In this document: piece after piece, positions 12,403-24,694 of the stretch
Layout of the letters: the number at the start of each line of letters is the position of its first letter
Numbering within the stretch: the first letter of the stretch is position 1
DNA from: Craspedostauros australis
Taxonomy: Eukaryota > Bacillariophyta > Bacillariophyceae > Mastogloiales > Achnanthaceae
Reading direction: 5' to 3'
Assembly: GCA_026770025.1 (NCBI GenBank)
Contig: JAMXDE010000019.1
Location: forward strand, 372,001-436,000
DNA length: 64,000 bases
Translations under genes and position numbers: made by a program
Notes under the pieces: model-generated
Database searches by the model: none
The model's input: the letters and a program-made list of their open reading frames with translations, nothing else
What the model was told of the DNA's origin: nothing

Positions 12403-14443
12403 ATGGTGAAGAGCCCAACAAGCATCACCGCGAACATCTTCGAGGACCCTGAGGCCAGGAAGTCCTTGGACAACAGCTTCAGCTGGGCAGCCAACGATGC
12501 TCCCGTCGGATCCCCTGCATCGTCTCCCACCTCGTCTCCTGCGCAATCGTATCCACATTCCCCAGGTGCTAACGCAAGGAAGGTTTCCTCGCTTGTGCAG
12601 CGATGGAACACAGACAACAAGCCAGGCAACAATGGTGGAAAGAAGAATGGAGCTGCCGTCGATAGGTTCCGCAGATCCAAGGACGCGACACCGAAGAGCC
12701 CGGCGAAGAAATGGCAAAAGGTCGAAACGGGCAAACCAGTGGCCGCAAAGAAGACATCGCACGTGTATGGCGCCGCATCTCCCAAGCCATACGTTGGCGA
12801 CAGCGCAGCAGCACCCATCGTCTCGCCTTCGGCCAACAAGAGCTTCGCGAAGGCCCAATCCGCATTGGTGCCACCGCCCTTCACACCAACATCCAAGGCG
12901 AAGTCCAGCAGGCGATCATCCCTGTCATCCGCAACGACCGCCGGCTCCAAATCATCCAAAGCCAAATCCAAGTCGTCGCACGATAGCTCTGCTCTCAAAT
13001 CGCATCACAAGAACGCGCAGAGTCGCAAGAGCAAGCAGAACGATGACGTGCTGAAACAACCGCAGCACCGCCGCAAATCCCAGACAAAAGCCGTTGCCAC
13101 AACCATTATGGCGAGCCCCGCCAGAAGCCCCAAAGACAAGGCCCTCGCCCGCGCTCAGAGGAAGCGCGAGAAGGAGGAGTTGAAGGAGGAGCAGCTGCGA
13201 CAAGCCCGCATGCTCAAGATGCGACTGCGCATCAAGGAAATCAAGGACAGGATCAACACCCTCCAGGACGAGCGCTCGCAGCGTCCCAAGCAGGAGAAGA
13301 AGCGCATGAAACAGGAGAAGCTATTGGAGCGAAACCAGACGAAGGTGTGACGTCACGACGGGATGGCAACAGCATTAGAGTCAAACGAGTCAAACGAAAA
13401 GATAGGCTCAACAAGGAACCAAGCAACAAAACAACCGGTTGTGTGCTGACAGCAACAACAGCAGCAGCAACAGCAGCAACAACAGCAACAACAGAAACAG
13501 CAACAACAGAAGACATAAGTCGACTTCAAATAAGACCAACATCGTAGTTACAACAAACCAACATCATCTACTGTGGATTCTGAGTTAGTTCTAATAGAAG
13601 CAGCTGTATCGGCAGCACATCATCCGCACGTACTACCCGGAGCTCAACCCCTCTGCCAAGGCCACGAAGGACAGGGAGAAGCTCGTGCACGAATCGACGC
13701 AGCTCATCGCCTACCTGCGCAAGGACAACGAGACGCTGCGCACGCAGGTGCAGGTCCAGTACCGCAAGCAGATCCAGGAGATGACCGACTCCAACAGGGC
13801 CCTCGAGGCCACGCAGGCCAACATGAAGAAGTCCTACGAGCAGCTGCAGCAGCATGTCGCCGGCCTGGAGAAGCTGCAAGGCCGGTTGAAGAACAAGTGC
13901 GACATGCTCAGGGATCAGTTCCTCAAGCACAAGCGCGAGCTGCAGAATCGTGATCGATTCCTGCGTCTCGAGGAACGCTCCGCGCTGCGTTACCAGTCGG
14001 CCATCGTGAAGGTGAGCCGCCGCATCGAGCACCGAGCCCAGCAATCCATGCAGAAGAGGCTGTCCAATTCCAGGATCCAGGTCCCGCCGTCCCCCAACAC
14101 CCCGCCATCGCCGTTCACCGCCAAGAGCCGCAAGCACAGGGAACATTCGCGCCGCGCGCAGCAGCTCGTCAGCTGGCTGGCCAGCACCATCGCCGAAGGT
14201 GAGAACGAGGCAAACCAGATGACGGATCTGGCCATGAGGAGGAATGACATTCCCCAAAACAAGCGCCTGCGCTCCAAGACGCTGATCACCGATGCATTGC
14301 GGGATGGCAGCACCTTTCCATCACCAGCCACTTCCATGCAATCCAGGTACTACGTCGACCAATTCGCCGACAGCAGCCTGTCCAGCAACAGCGACAGTGA
14401 TTACGATAGTGACAGCGACAGCGATTCGGATGCCGACGATTGA
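12403..14443 (+). CDS. Basic, Ser-rich coiled-coil protein (two exons), function unknown
   Basis: Exons 12403-13344 and 13616-14443 give 589 residues. The intron (GTGTGA donor, GGCAG acceptor) is phase 0 and joins ERNQTK to HIIRTYYPEL in frame; without it the first exon stops one codon later and the second has no ATG. I chose the ATG at 12403 (CATCATGG). An in-frame ATG at 12082 would add about 107 residues that read like translated UTR. Residues 1-245 are disordered, rich in Ser, Lys and Pro, with SPxK-like phosphorylation sites. Residues about 246-460 are heptad-like and charged (Lys/Glu/Gln/Arg), a long coiled coil crossing the splice site. The tail is a run of Ser-Asp pairs ending DADD. 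A scaffold or nuclear/cytoskeletal role is plausible but not shown; I do not recognise the family. Confidence 0.7.
13449..13509 (+). repeat. CAG/CAA imperfect trinucleotide run in an intron
   Basis: About 60 bp of mixed CAG and CAA triplets inside the 271-bp intron of the coiled-coil gene. Its placement within the intron supports the splice model, since it would otherwise follow the first-exon stop. Confidence 0.7.
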
Positions 14444-17400
14444 TGACCTGGGTCGCACAGCAAGACGATTGACAGCGTTGTCATGAATCCAATCCAATAC
14501 TTCATATCATGCCAATTCAAGACATACCTCCACCTTACAGTTTAGAATACTTACACATAGCACACACGCACACACACACACGCTAAGTGCGTGTTAACAA
14601 TCAATCCTCCGTATTCATGGAATGCGACGCATGTCATGAGGTCCCAACAAGCAGCAGCCGGAAAGAGAGCCTCGCATAGTCGTGCTTGCAGCATTGTCCA
14701 ACAATCACCTCCTCGTCTTGCCTGCACAAGGTCCTCGGCATCTCATCGCATGAGAGATCACAAGCCATGACGCAAAGAGGGAAGGGAGCATTGCGGAGAC
14801 TCCAACATTCGTGTGCCCCTGCAATCACCGTTGATGACTTCCATCGACATCTTCCCACCTGTTGTACTCGTATGAGTGCAATACGAGCTATTATACTTGC
14901 TTGCGTGCGTCTTCTGAACAGTTCATGATCTGTCGCATGGGTGCCCATCGACACATGCGACGTTTCCTCTCAGAGACAACACACAAAGTGGAAGAATAGA
15001 TGCAAGAGGAGGAGCCGGATGGAGATTGTGGCGAAGCGAGAGGCGTGACTTGAGTCGTGGAAAATAACAAGGTGATTGACCAATAGGACCAAGTTTTATG
15101 CACGACTTGGATTCCCATCACCTCACAATTTGTCAAACAACAAAGAACAAACCAACACGCGCCATTCTGATGCGACACAAAGCACCTTGTCGCAAATGGA
15201 CGACGTGGCCACCACATCGTGGCCACCACACAGATGGTAAATGCTGAGATGATGCGATACGATGTGATGCCATGGGACACTTGAACGTTCCATGCGAGTA
15301 TGGATACAAAGTGAATGGATCCATGGAGTGGTATCTTTGTGTTGCACTTCATTGAGTTGCGTCGTATTGTTTGATCTACCGTACGTGGCCACGGATGACG
15401 TCTCCCCCATGCTCATGATACGGCTCGTACTCACGCGTCCATAGCACTCTATGTACTCGACACTGTTGCAACGTCAATGCAATTGTTTGCAATCTTGGAG
15501 GTGTCAGCAAAACGTGATCTGGATCCACGGAGGTGGCGTAACACGTCAGTGAACCACAATTTGCTGCCACAATGATCGCAGGTTGGTGGTGCTACCGACA
15601 ATGTCAACAACAGAAGGGATGATGGACAACAACGGAAAAGGTGACGGATCCACAGATGGTCAACCGTGGCGTGCTGTTCGACAAAGATGCTCTCTGTTCT
15701 TCGCCATTTCGGGTATGAATAGATTGCTTAAGCACGTGTACAGGATACGCAGAACATTCGTACAAGTGCATCCGTACCATGCCATGCAACTCCTTCCATG
15801 ATGTTCTCGTTCGCGTTCCTATCTTGACTGTCTGGTTGGTGCTGTTGATGCTGTTGATGATGACGGAAATTGTGGACCACGAGCACGAGCACGAGTACGA
15901 GTACGAGTGCGTTGCTCTCTTGCGTATGTGGAAGAACTTCAAGCCACGCTGCTTTGTCCATGCCTGATTGGCTCTCCACAGCCCTCTTCCTTGACACCAT
16001 CCGTTGACGTGGAGACATGGTAACACCTCAGCAACGAAGCACCTGCGACTTCTTGTGCAGAGGGAGATTAACATCTGCGGACCTTCCCGCCGAAGACCAG
16101 GCTTCAAGTTGTCGGTGAACAGGCAGTGAACATCCGGATCCATGATGTGGGGTCGTTGTTCATTGTCTGGTGACACTTATGCTTCCACCACCCCAGCTTC
16201 GCCAGGAAGGGAGAGGCAGCGGACACTGCGCGGAGGCGGTTCTATCCATCTTCAGACATGGCGATCCTTGTCGTGGACGCAAAGTTCGTGGAGGTTAGGT
16301 TTCTGGTTGTATTCCGCCCCACTTCGGTTGGCCTCGTTTGTTGTCAACCAAAAACAGTTTGTTGCTATGTTGCCTAAGCATAGTGCATCGCTCTTCGTTC
16401 GAATCTGGCGCATGGTGCACCATAGCAATAAGTGTGTGCAGACCTCACCGTGTTTGGTGCCGTGCCTTTCGTGCCGCTTCTATGACGTGCGCCCTTGGTT
16501 CTTTGTAGAAAATCGGGCTCTGATCGTACTATACCTACTCTGCGAGCTGTGCTTTCGACAAGAAGCTGGCCGAGTGCCCCATCTCGGCCACCTCTCCTTG
16601 TCACTCGGAACTATTTGGGTCGAATTTCTCGGGAGACCAGAGATGGGCAAGGTTGTACGGCATCGCACGAGAATGGCCGGGTGCAGACTCTCTGGAACCT
16701 GCTCTACTATACTCTGTTGTAGTGTGCAAACAGTTCCATTTCCTACTCTTCACGAACAGAGTGGAGGAGGAGGAGACTGCTCCAATTAGGACCCCATTCA
16801 GGGTACAATCGTACGATCCTGCCGATTTTTTATCGGACAACATTACTTTATTAGCACATGGTGTAGCTTGTTGTCGCATAGGCTTAGATATTTTTAGCTG
16901 GCTTCTACGACACAAATACCTGGCTGACTTGTCCTCATCGTGGACGAAAATGATGACGTCATTGACGGTCAATGTCAGACTGCGATGGTATCGAACGGTG
17001 TGGATGGCGATGTTGTGGCAGATTCGGCGCCGCGTTGATTCCTCGCGTCGTTTTGGGTTTGGCTTGGTGAGGGGTTGCCTCCTTTGTTCGTGTTGTGCCA
17101 TGGAGCACGGCGATGGTGGTGGCATCCCTACACGTCCACTTCCACGTCCACAACAATAGCAACACTTGCGAATACTACACAACATAATAACATATATTGT
17201 AATACAATATGGTGGAATGGAGCACAGTGACTTCTCCTTTGGTCTGCAAAATAGAATTTGATTTATCACTTGTTATAGCATTGTTTGTAAAAACAAAGTC
17301 CTGCGAAACCTGATTTGCTTCCCATGGACATGAGACAACATGGTCATCTACTGAGCTGTTGGCATGGTGCAGAAAGAGACTGGTGGCGGAAGTGTTGTTT

Positions 17401-18151
17401 TCCGTGTTGCTTCTTGTGTTGTGATTTGAGTGCGTGCAGGTTCATTGACACCGAAACAAAAAGCCAAGAGGAGAACAGATGAACAACAGACAGAAGCCAA
17501 TGCTGGCTGTTAGAAATGACTAGCAGAGAGGAGGTCCAAACACGTGGGCAGGGAATAGACCTGAAGTGAGGACAAGGCTGTACTATCCGTTCATGACCTA
17601 GACAATATAATACATCGTTTCTTGTTTTCAGTTTCAGTTCTTTTCATTTTTGACAACAACATCTGTGAACAATACCACTTTCTTTACATCTTTCGAAAGC
17701 TGTTGAGCACAGCTTTCCAATGAATATGTCTAAGTTTTATGTTTCTTACTGCCATCTTATTGCTAATCAAGCCTGAAGTACTTGTGACTTAGTTCTGCAC
17801 CATGGGACTGAAGTGAAACTGTTCGGCAAGGCTCAAACTGTGAGGCTGGCGACGTCAAATCCGTTTTTTCCACATCACACTGGCTGAAACTGCTGTTGTA
17901 CTTTGCTTTCAGCAATTCCTTGCTTTCCTCTTCCAAGGTTGTCATCTCCTCTTGTGTCCTTTACATCTTTATCACCTCCTTCCTTCAAGCATGCATGGGT
18001 GTGGCAACATCATCACTTGTGATGTTCATCTTCATTTTGTCTTGGCTTTGCAACATCGCACCTTCCGCAAACTCAAACAATCATGGAGCTCACAATTTCA
18101 TCGCACTCACAAAAATTATCATAGTTGCACGATCACTGCACCCATACTACC
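14444..18151. other. Spacer, no supported gene
   Basis: Contains a short CA microsatellite (14561-14582) and a GAGCAC/GAGTAC triplet-like run near 15880-15908. Frames of up to about 220 codons occur (16142-16789 +, 16601-17269 -), but they overlap on opposite strands and show no domain. The last 500 bases become A/T-rich and may belong to the decayed piggyBac element that follows. No terminal inverted repeat was found by eye. Confidence 0.4.
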
Positions 18152-20680
18152 ATGGTGCCATCTCCAAAACACACACCCAAGCCACCACTGCACCCTCAAT
18201 CTTCCAGCCCCCACAAGGAAGCAACAGCAACACCCGAATTGCATCCTGCTTCCAATCCTCCACAATTCCAAGCAGAGAGCATGCTTGCATATGACATCGG
18301 TCACCCATACGTTGTATTCGTCCACGAGTCTCTCATGTCTCCAATGAACAATGACAGCAAAGATCGAACAGCACATCTGCCACCAATGCCCACCTACTGT
18401 GATTTCTTGGAGAGTGGTCCACCCAACAGCCCACCAATCCATGAGGTAGTGTCAACAGGGATGTGTGGTCTTCCTACAACAGCTCATCAAATCTACCCCA
18501 GCAGACTTCTCCATCTGACCACACCAATTCCATGAGCCAACAATGCACAGCGCTTTCCTCCAGGTTGAGCAACAGCAGCATTGAACGCAACTGCTCAACA
18601 TGGGTCAAGCCAACTATTCGCCACATGGATCAATCAGCAATGGCAAGGCACTTTGCCTCAGCCAGGAGAGATCCTTCATTCAGTGTCAGTCCAGTTCTGT
18701 TTGGATCAAGCATCAGCAAGCAGCCCAACCAAGTTTGCCAGCCCATCTCTGTTGCAATCAACCATTGATAGAAGCGCAGATGACAATGCATCTGCTGCAT
18801 CTGCTCCCCAAGGGGCTGGATCTGCATCTCAACATCATCCAGGGAACCACATATAACATTAACATGAGACAAAGCCAGCACTTCAGTATGTGCCACTACC
18901 TGTGAGTGCACGCAACTGCGCGTCCAGCCCATCCGCAATGTGGAAATGAACATTGACACTATCCTGGAAATCTTCTTTCCAGTTTCACTACTGGAGAAGA
19001 TCCAATTCCACACCAACAGCCATCTTTGCAACATCAAATCGATGGCAACTGCCATCACTGCCCCTGAGCTGTACATCTTCTTTGCCATGTACTACTAAAT
19101 GGGATTCTTCTGAGTTCCAGCAAAAATTGACTACTGGAGAGCTGCCTGGATCTCTGTTCCAACTCATCTACTCATGACATACATGTCCAGAGCAAGATAT
19201 GAAATGGTATGGAAGCATATGCACTTCACTGCATTGCCAACCTTGGACAAAGTGTCTGAATTGTTGGTGGAGACTACAGCTGAACCACCAGAAGCTGAGG
19301 ATGACATGAGCCCCATGGACTTTGTTCCAGCTTGGGAATGGAATGCATCAGGAGTGTCAGAAGGATTGCCACCAGAAGCTGAGGAGCATGCTGCTGGTAG
19401 CCCACAGATCCCAAGCAGGGAGGCAAGAGCATCCACACTATCACAACGGAAACCATCCTCCAACTATCATCCAGCAATACAAATGGATCGTTCATGGTAT
19501 GCCAAGGTTCAGCCCCTTCTCATTCACACCAACAGTGTGTCGAAGCGGCTGTGTCTGAAACCTGGCTATGCTTGCGCCATAGATGAGATGATGGTTCAAT
19601 TCAAGGGAAGATCTGCACAGATGCATCGCATGCAGCAGAAGCCAATCAAGGAAGGCTACAAATTCTATTCCCTTTGTTGCTCAGCCTCGGGGTTCATGTT
19701 CCATGTGCTGCCATCGGGGCGCCTGGACAAAACCACCAGGATCAACAACACCGTCACAGAGCTGCTTGCCAAACTCAATCCTGCTGACAAGCATGTTGTC
19801 ACCATGGACAATCAATTCACTACAAAGACTGTCATTGAGAAGTTGAGGGAGATGGGAGTGGGCATTGTGGGAACTGCAAGGAATTGTTGTGGATTCCCTC
19901 CCAAGGAAATGAAGGACATCGAAGATGATTGCTTCAACTCTCTGTACATCTGGACAGAGAGTGACAAGTATGTCATTACTTGATGGGTGGACAACAATGT
20001 GGTGCTCATGGTGAGTACAGTCCATTATGCAAATGAGACAGTCGCAAAGAATTGACATTGACCACAACAGACCACAACGAACAAGAACCATCTGAAGATT
20101 GTCTGGGGTGATGACTGGAATGCTGCAAACAGGATCCCAAGAATGATCGATGACTACAATCATTGGATGGGAGGGGTGGATTGGTGTGATCAGCTTCTTG
20201 CATACTATCAACCAAATCTGCAGTGTTGAAGGGTATGGATGCCAATCATGTTTCACCTACTTGACATACTGAGAGTGAACTCATGGATCACGCACAGTCA
20301 CCTTGTGGAGGAGGAGGATTGAATGGATCACAAATCATATGGCTTGGCAATGGTGGAAGCACTGGTGTTGAAAGTGAGGACCTGCAAAGTCCGTGGCACA
20401 AGGAGGGCAAGGAGAATCCCAAAGGAGATAAGAACAAGGATAAGGATGAACAATAATCAACCAGTGTTGAGCAAGGATAGGTTCATGGGTGTGTATAAAG
20501 ACCACAGACAGATAATCAACAAAGATGGAAAGCAACAACTTTGCCAATATTGCTGCTACTTGAAGGCCACAAAAAAAATACTGGCCTAGAAGAAAACACT
20601 CCCAAGAGGGTCAAACGGATCTGCAGCTTGTGTAGAGTCCATGTCTGCAAAGACCATTGGGGTATATACCATGGAAGGTG
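18152..20680 (+). pseudogene. Decayed piggyBac-type transposase (DDE_Tnp_1_7)
   Basis: The best-preserved frame runs from about 18945 to 20589. It reads TAPELYIFFAMYY, then in-frame stops (TAA 19096, TGA 19111), then a 269-codon open stretch (19174-19983) and further stops (19981 and several to 20322). All three piggyBac acidic positions remain in one frame: AIDEMMVQFKGR, VVTMDNQFT, and GGVDWCDQ near 20176-20190. At the C-terminus a cysteine-rich zinc finger is visible (LCQYCC, then CSLCRVHVC..H after a frameshift in the A-run near 20570-20577). The start at 18152 (CCATGG) and the Pro/Ser-rich N-terminal stretch are tentative. At least one frameshift lies between 18535 and 18945. A dead copy of a cut-and-paste transposase. 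Terminal repeats and TTAA duplications were not identified. Confidence 0.8.
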
Positions 20681-23209
20681 ATGAAGTATGGTAAAAAAAA
20701 ACTTCAGTGATTCCCGACAATAGCACTAGTAAACGATGGTACCGATTTAGTTTTCACGTAGGCCGTGGTAGGACAAACGCGTTCAAAAATTAACACGGTG
20801 TCGAGATATACGATATAATAGTAGAATTATCTCTGGGCCATGAAGGGATAGAGTGTGCATATGGAGGGAAGGCAGTGTGTGCTGCTTGAGACATGGACGA
20901 AGCTCAACGTCCCAGGGCATCAACGGGAGCAGAACCGAGAACAAGGCAGTGTGAAAGTCAAGGCGGGGGTGAAGATCTGGACTACCCACCAACCCACAAC
21001 TCTGGATTTCGACCACTGATCCACAGCCCGGATGAAGCATCATCATCACCATGCCTACTGCTACCGCGCAGTCCTCAACATCTCTTCGCACCCAACCGCC
21101 TTGCCCACGCGAAATGTGAGTCTGTCAATCAAGGGCACGACTGGACAGCAAGCTGAAGCACGACTGGTGATTCCCAACACAATTTGCCCTTCTGCGTCCG
21201 CATGCCTTTCGTTTGTAGTCGTAGATTAATGCGAAAAATATAAACTTTTTAACTATAAGGTCCAGGCGTCTAATATTTCACACATGTACCCTCCACAACA
21301 TAATAGGATGAAATCTGTCCTCGAATTAAAAATCGGCAAGAATGTACTATCGTATCCTGAATGGGGTCTTAGAGTGGTGCGCATTGTTGGTGTCGCCGCT
21401 GGTGTGAAAAAAGATCCTCCGTTGCGCGCAGCCAACAAGGTCGATTCGCTTTGCGCTGCATCCAAGGTCGTGCAGTTGGTTGCGGTTCTTCACCACGGGA
21501 GAACTCCAGTGTGAATAAGGATAAGTGTGCATGCTTGTATCATGATACATCAACACGAAGGATGGCACAACACGAACCAACAATACGAACCCGAAGGATA
21601 ATAGTCGGCAAACCTCCAACGGATGATTTACGCTGAGTGTCACTACGCTCCAGCCGGCAACCAAAGAGATGTTGCAACATTTGTTCTGCGGTAGCATGGT
21701 CTGGAGGCTGTCGATACTCCACCAGTGCAGAAGGGCTCAACACAAGGATACAGAGGCTTCATCAGAGATCGACACATCGTCATCTCTCACTCTCGTCGGA
21801 ACGTACGAGTATGGTAGACCTCAAGATCTCTCGATCATGGTCAACCCAAGACAGCCTTGTCCGATACAATACTCATACTAGGCTCTGCCTGGTTATGTGT
21901 ATGACCTCCCACGTCGACCCGGAGAGGCACAAGTCGGATGCTGAACGTGGTCGGAATTTAAGCTTCCCCTCTCTATCTCCCGTTCCTGCTCGCCGACCTT
22001 GGATGTCCAGTCTCGGTCGCGCTTCCCCAACCAGACGCGGACGCAGATACACTTCACACCCACGACACACATGCATCCGAGCAGGGGAGCCAACGAGCAG
22101 CCCTGCAGCATTCGTCATCGCATGACAGGTCTCGAATGAGGAAAGAGAGAAAGATGACCAGGGATACGAAAGCGGAGACTGTCTGTAAGATAGACATGCA
22201 CACACACACAAACAGGAGAGAGAGATGATGATGATGACATGGGCGCGTGTGTTGAGTGGCTCATGGTCGTACTCTACTCACTTGCATAGTAGCTTGGTGA
22301 GGACGAGAAAAGGCCAATTTTCTGCGGACAGCCGCCAACGGAAGGAGACACACCCAACAGAGACGCACATTAACACTAGCGCATGCTCGAGGACATCACA
22401 AGCCGCGACCAGCGCTTATCACCCACTTCGCCGCAAGACGGATTAATCGAATGTTGTTGGCACTTCGACGCAGCTGCGCTGCCAATGAAATGTGCCCACT
22501 TTGCGTGCGAACCGCCTCTTCTGGTCCGATAATCGCACCCAAGGCCACCTCGAAGAACATCGCATTTATGGCGACACCTAGCAGATGGCGCACTTGCATT
22601 CAACATTATTGGCACCGAGACTTCATTTCCAGCATCGTGCGTCACTGAAATTGGTTGGGACCGATCTCCTCCACTGGCGGCGTTGTTGGCGTGGACGCGA
22701 CATTTTCGTGCAATAGTACTAGTTTCAGCAGAGAATCGAAACCGCTTCTTGTGTGGACTATTGACGACGTGGAGATACTAATCTTAGAAGGCACATGACA
22801 CTACGACACGTTGGGATTCGTAAAGAAGCCGTGCCGCGATCTTTAAGCCCCCAAAAGGTCGGCGTCGCACAGGTTCTGGAAGTTTCGGGACGCCAGGCGC
22901 GCTCGTGCGCCGAAATGGACACCGCGAGTGCGGGACGCGTTGTGGACAAACGTAACGTAAATGTGACAGTACGCTTGAGCTGACACCAGCCGTTTTGTGT
23001 GCGCAACACGAACTACGGAGCGGCGATGCTGACACCAAAAAGCACAAAAGAGACACCACGAAGCACACAACGGCAAACACGACCACACACAGCCACAGAT
23101 GCCACAAACACGCGAAACACACAAATCGCAACCAAGCATTGACCGAAACGAAACAACGACGCCAATACGACACCATACACAATAGAGTCCTCTTTCTGAA
23201 TAACACACC
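20681..23209. other. Spacer, no supported gene
   Basis: The first 150 bases (A-run, then A/T-rich) may be the 3' end of the piggyBac relic. There is a short CA run near 22196-22210 and a GATGATGATGA run near 22225. Open frames up to 167 codons show no domain. From about 22990 the + strand becomes A/C-rich, as in the 5' leaders of the other + strand genes here, and is probably the leader of the gene at 23210. Confidence 0.4.
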
Positions 23210-24286
23210 ATGGCACCGTTGGATGAATCGAAAGCACTGGACATGGCTGCCACCATGCCAACAACCACAGCAGAGGCAACCATGGCGACGACGTCCACGA
23301 CAGAGAGAGCGGCGCCGATTACGGCGTTGGACTCGTACTTCGCCAATTTGATGCTGTCGTGTAGAGACAGTACCAGATTCTACGACGAAGACTCCTCCAA
23401 TGCCACCGCGCCAACATCTGCTTCGGCCTGCGGACCTTCATCGCAGCATCAGCCGTTGTCATCATCCGCATCGCAGCAGACATCGCAGCAGACATCACAG
23501 CAGGCACCGCAGTCAGCCGCATCATCGTCCTCTTCCTCCTCAACATCATCCTCAGCATCATCCTCAGCAGCAGCAGGAGCAGCAATGGCAGTTCCTCCGG
23601 CACCAAGCACAACGGTTGCCACGACTTCAGTCACGACTTCAGTCACGGGACACCAGCAACAGAAGAACATGCTGGTCTTGGTGGTCGACAACGCCAAATC
23701 GCCACCCTCCACCTCTCTGCCGCGCAAGCGATCGCTCAAGCGTTCGAAGCGCTTCTCCTCCTCCACGCACCTCGATCGGTGGTCCACCTCGTGCTCCTGC
23801 ACCGGCTCCACCCGCAGCGACGCCTTGACCGGCAGCAGCGCCAGGCCATCCAGCCCCATGTCTCCACAGCAGCAGCAATCAACAAGCAGCAACAACAACG
23901 ACACCGACCATGGCAAGTACGGCTACCCCTCAAAGAGCAGCCCTGTCCAGCACAGTGGCCGATCACAGCAGCCGCACCGCCAGTCCTGGCCGATGATCCA
24001 GCCTCGACGCGTGCCGTCCTTCAACAGCGGCCTCCCCCACAAGCGCGCCTCCGACCAACGCTGGACCACGACGCAAGACGGCCCGCGGTCGGCAAGCACC
24101 GTCTCGCCACCAACCTCGCTGCAGACCCTGCCGTACGCCTGGTCGATGGGCAGCAAGACACGATCCCTGCCCCTCCTCACCATTCTCTCCAGCGCCGAGA
24201 ACTCGCCTGTCGAGAAACCGAAGTCGGACAACCGTCTGCGACAGCAGGAGCTCATCGATCAGGTCCTTTGCATCGCCCGAGCCTGA
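23210..24286 (+). CDS. Ser/Thr/Gln-rich protein of unknown function
   Basis: 358 residues, single exon, starting at an ATG in strong context (CACCATGG) after an A/C-rich leader. No recognised domain. Residues about 35-60 (ALDSYFANLMLSCRDSTRFY) may form a short helix. Long Ser, Gln and Ala runs follow (about 75-135). KNMLVLVVDNAK near residue 151 is the only strongly hydrophobic stretch. A basic cluster (PRKRSLKRSKR, about 172-182) could be a nuclear localisation signal. The C-terminus (LPLLTILSSAENSP and RQQELIDQVLCIARA) looks helical. Low complexity makes a chance frame possible, but length, start context and a clean stop favour a gene. It converges on the SET gene. Confidence 0.55.
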   Translation: MAPLDESKALDMAATMPTTTAEATMATTSTTERAAPITALDSYFANLMLSCRDSTRFYDEDSSNATAPTSASACGPSSQHQPLSSSASQQTSQQTSQQAPQSAASSSSSSSTSSSASSSAAAGAAMAVPPAPSTTVATTSVTTSVTGHQQQKNMLVLVVDNAKSPPSTSLPRKRSLKRSKRFSSSTHLDRWSTSCSCTGSTRSDALTGSSARPSSPMSPQQQQSTSSNNNDTDHGKYGYPSKSSPVQHSGRSQQPHRQSWPMIQPRRVPSFNSGLPHKRASDQRWTTTQDGPRSASTVSPPTSLQTLPYAWSMGSKTRSLPLLTILSSAENSPVEKPKSDNRLRQQELIDQVLCIARA

Positions 24287-24694
24287 ACGAGCTTCGCCGT
24301 GCAACTACACATGAGCATACACATGAGCATACACATCCATACTCAACTATTGCATTACATTACACTCTAAACATCAATAGCAACAATAGAAACAGTACAA
24401 GTTACCTACATCATCGTTACTCTTGCTGTCAAACGGTCTGCGTCGAAGCAAACTTGCGGATGAGGGAGGGAGTGTCCCGCGCACGTGCAGACGTGTCCAC
24501 CACACAGACAACGACACGATGTCAAGTCATGACACAATCCATCGTGTCAACCAGATGAACAAAGATGTTCATTTCGCGTCACCGACGCTTCACTATTCTC
24601 GTCTGCACAACATGATACGCATAATCTACGAATACGTATGGAACGGCTAGCGTTACTGTTCTTTCGTTGCGAGCAATCCAAATGCACACCATGA
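24287..24694. other. 3' spacer between convergent genes
   Basis: A 408-bp A/T-rich gap between the 3' ends of the Ser/Gln-rich gene and the SET gene. A short tandem duplication (ACATGAGCAT) lies near 24308-24332. Nothing else seen. Confidence 0.5.
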
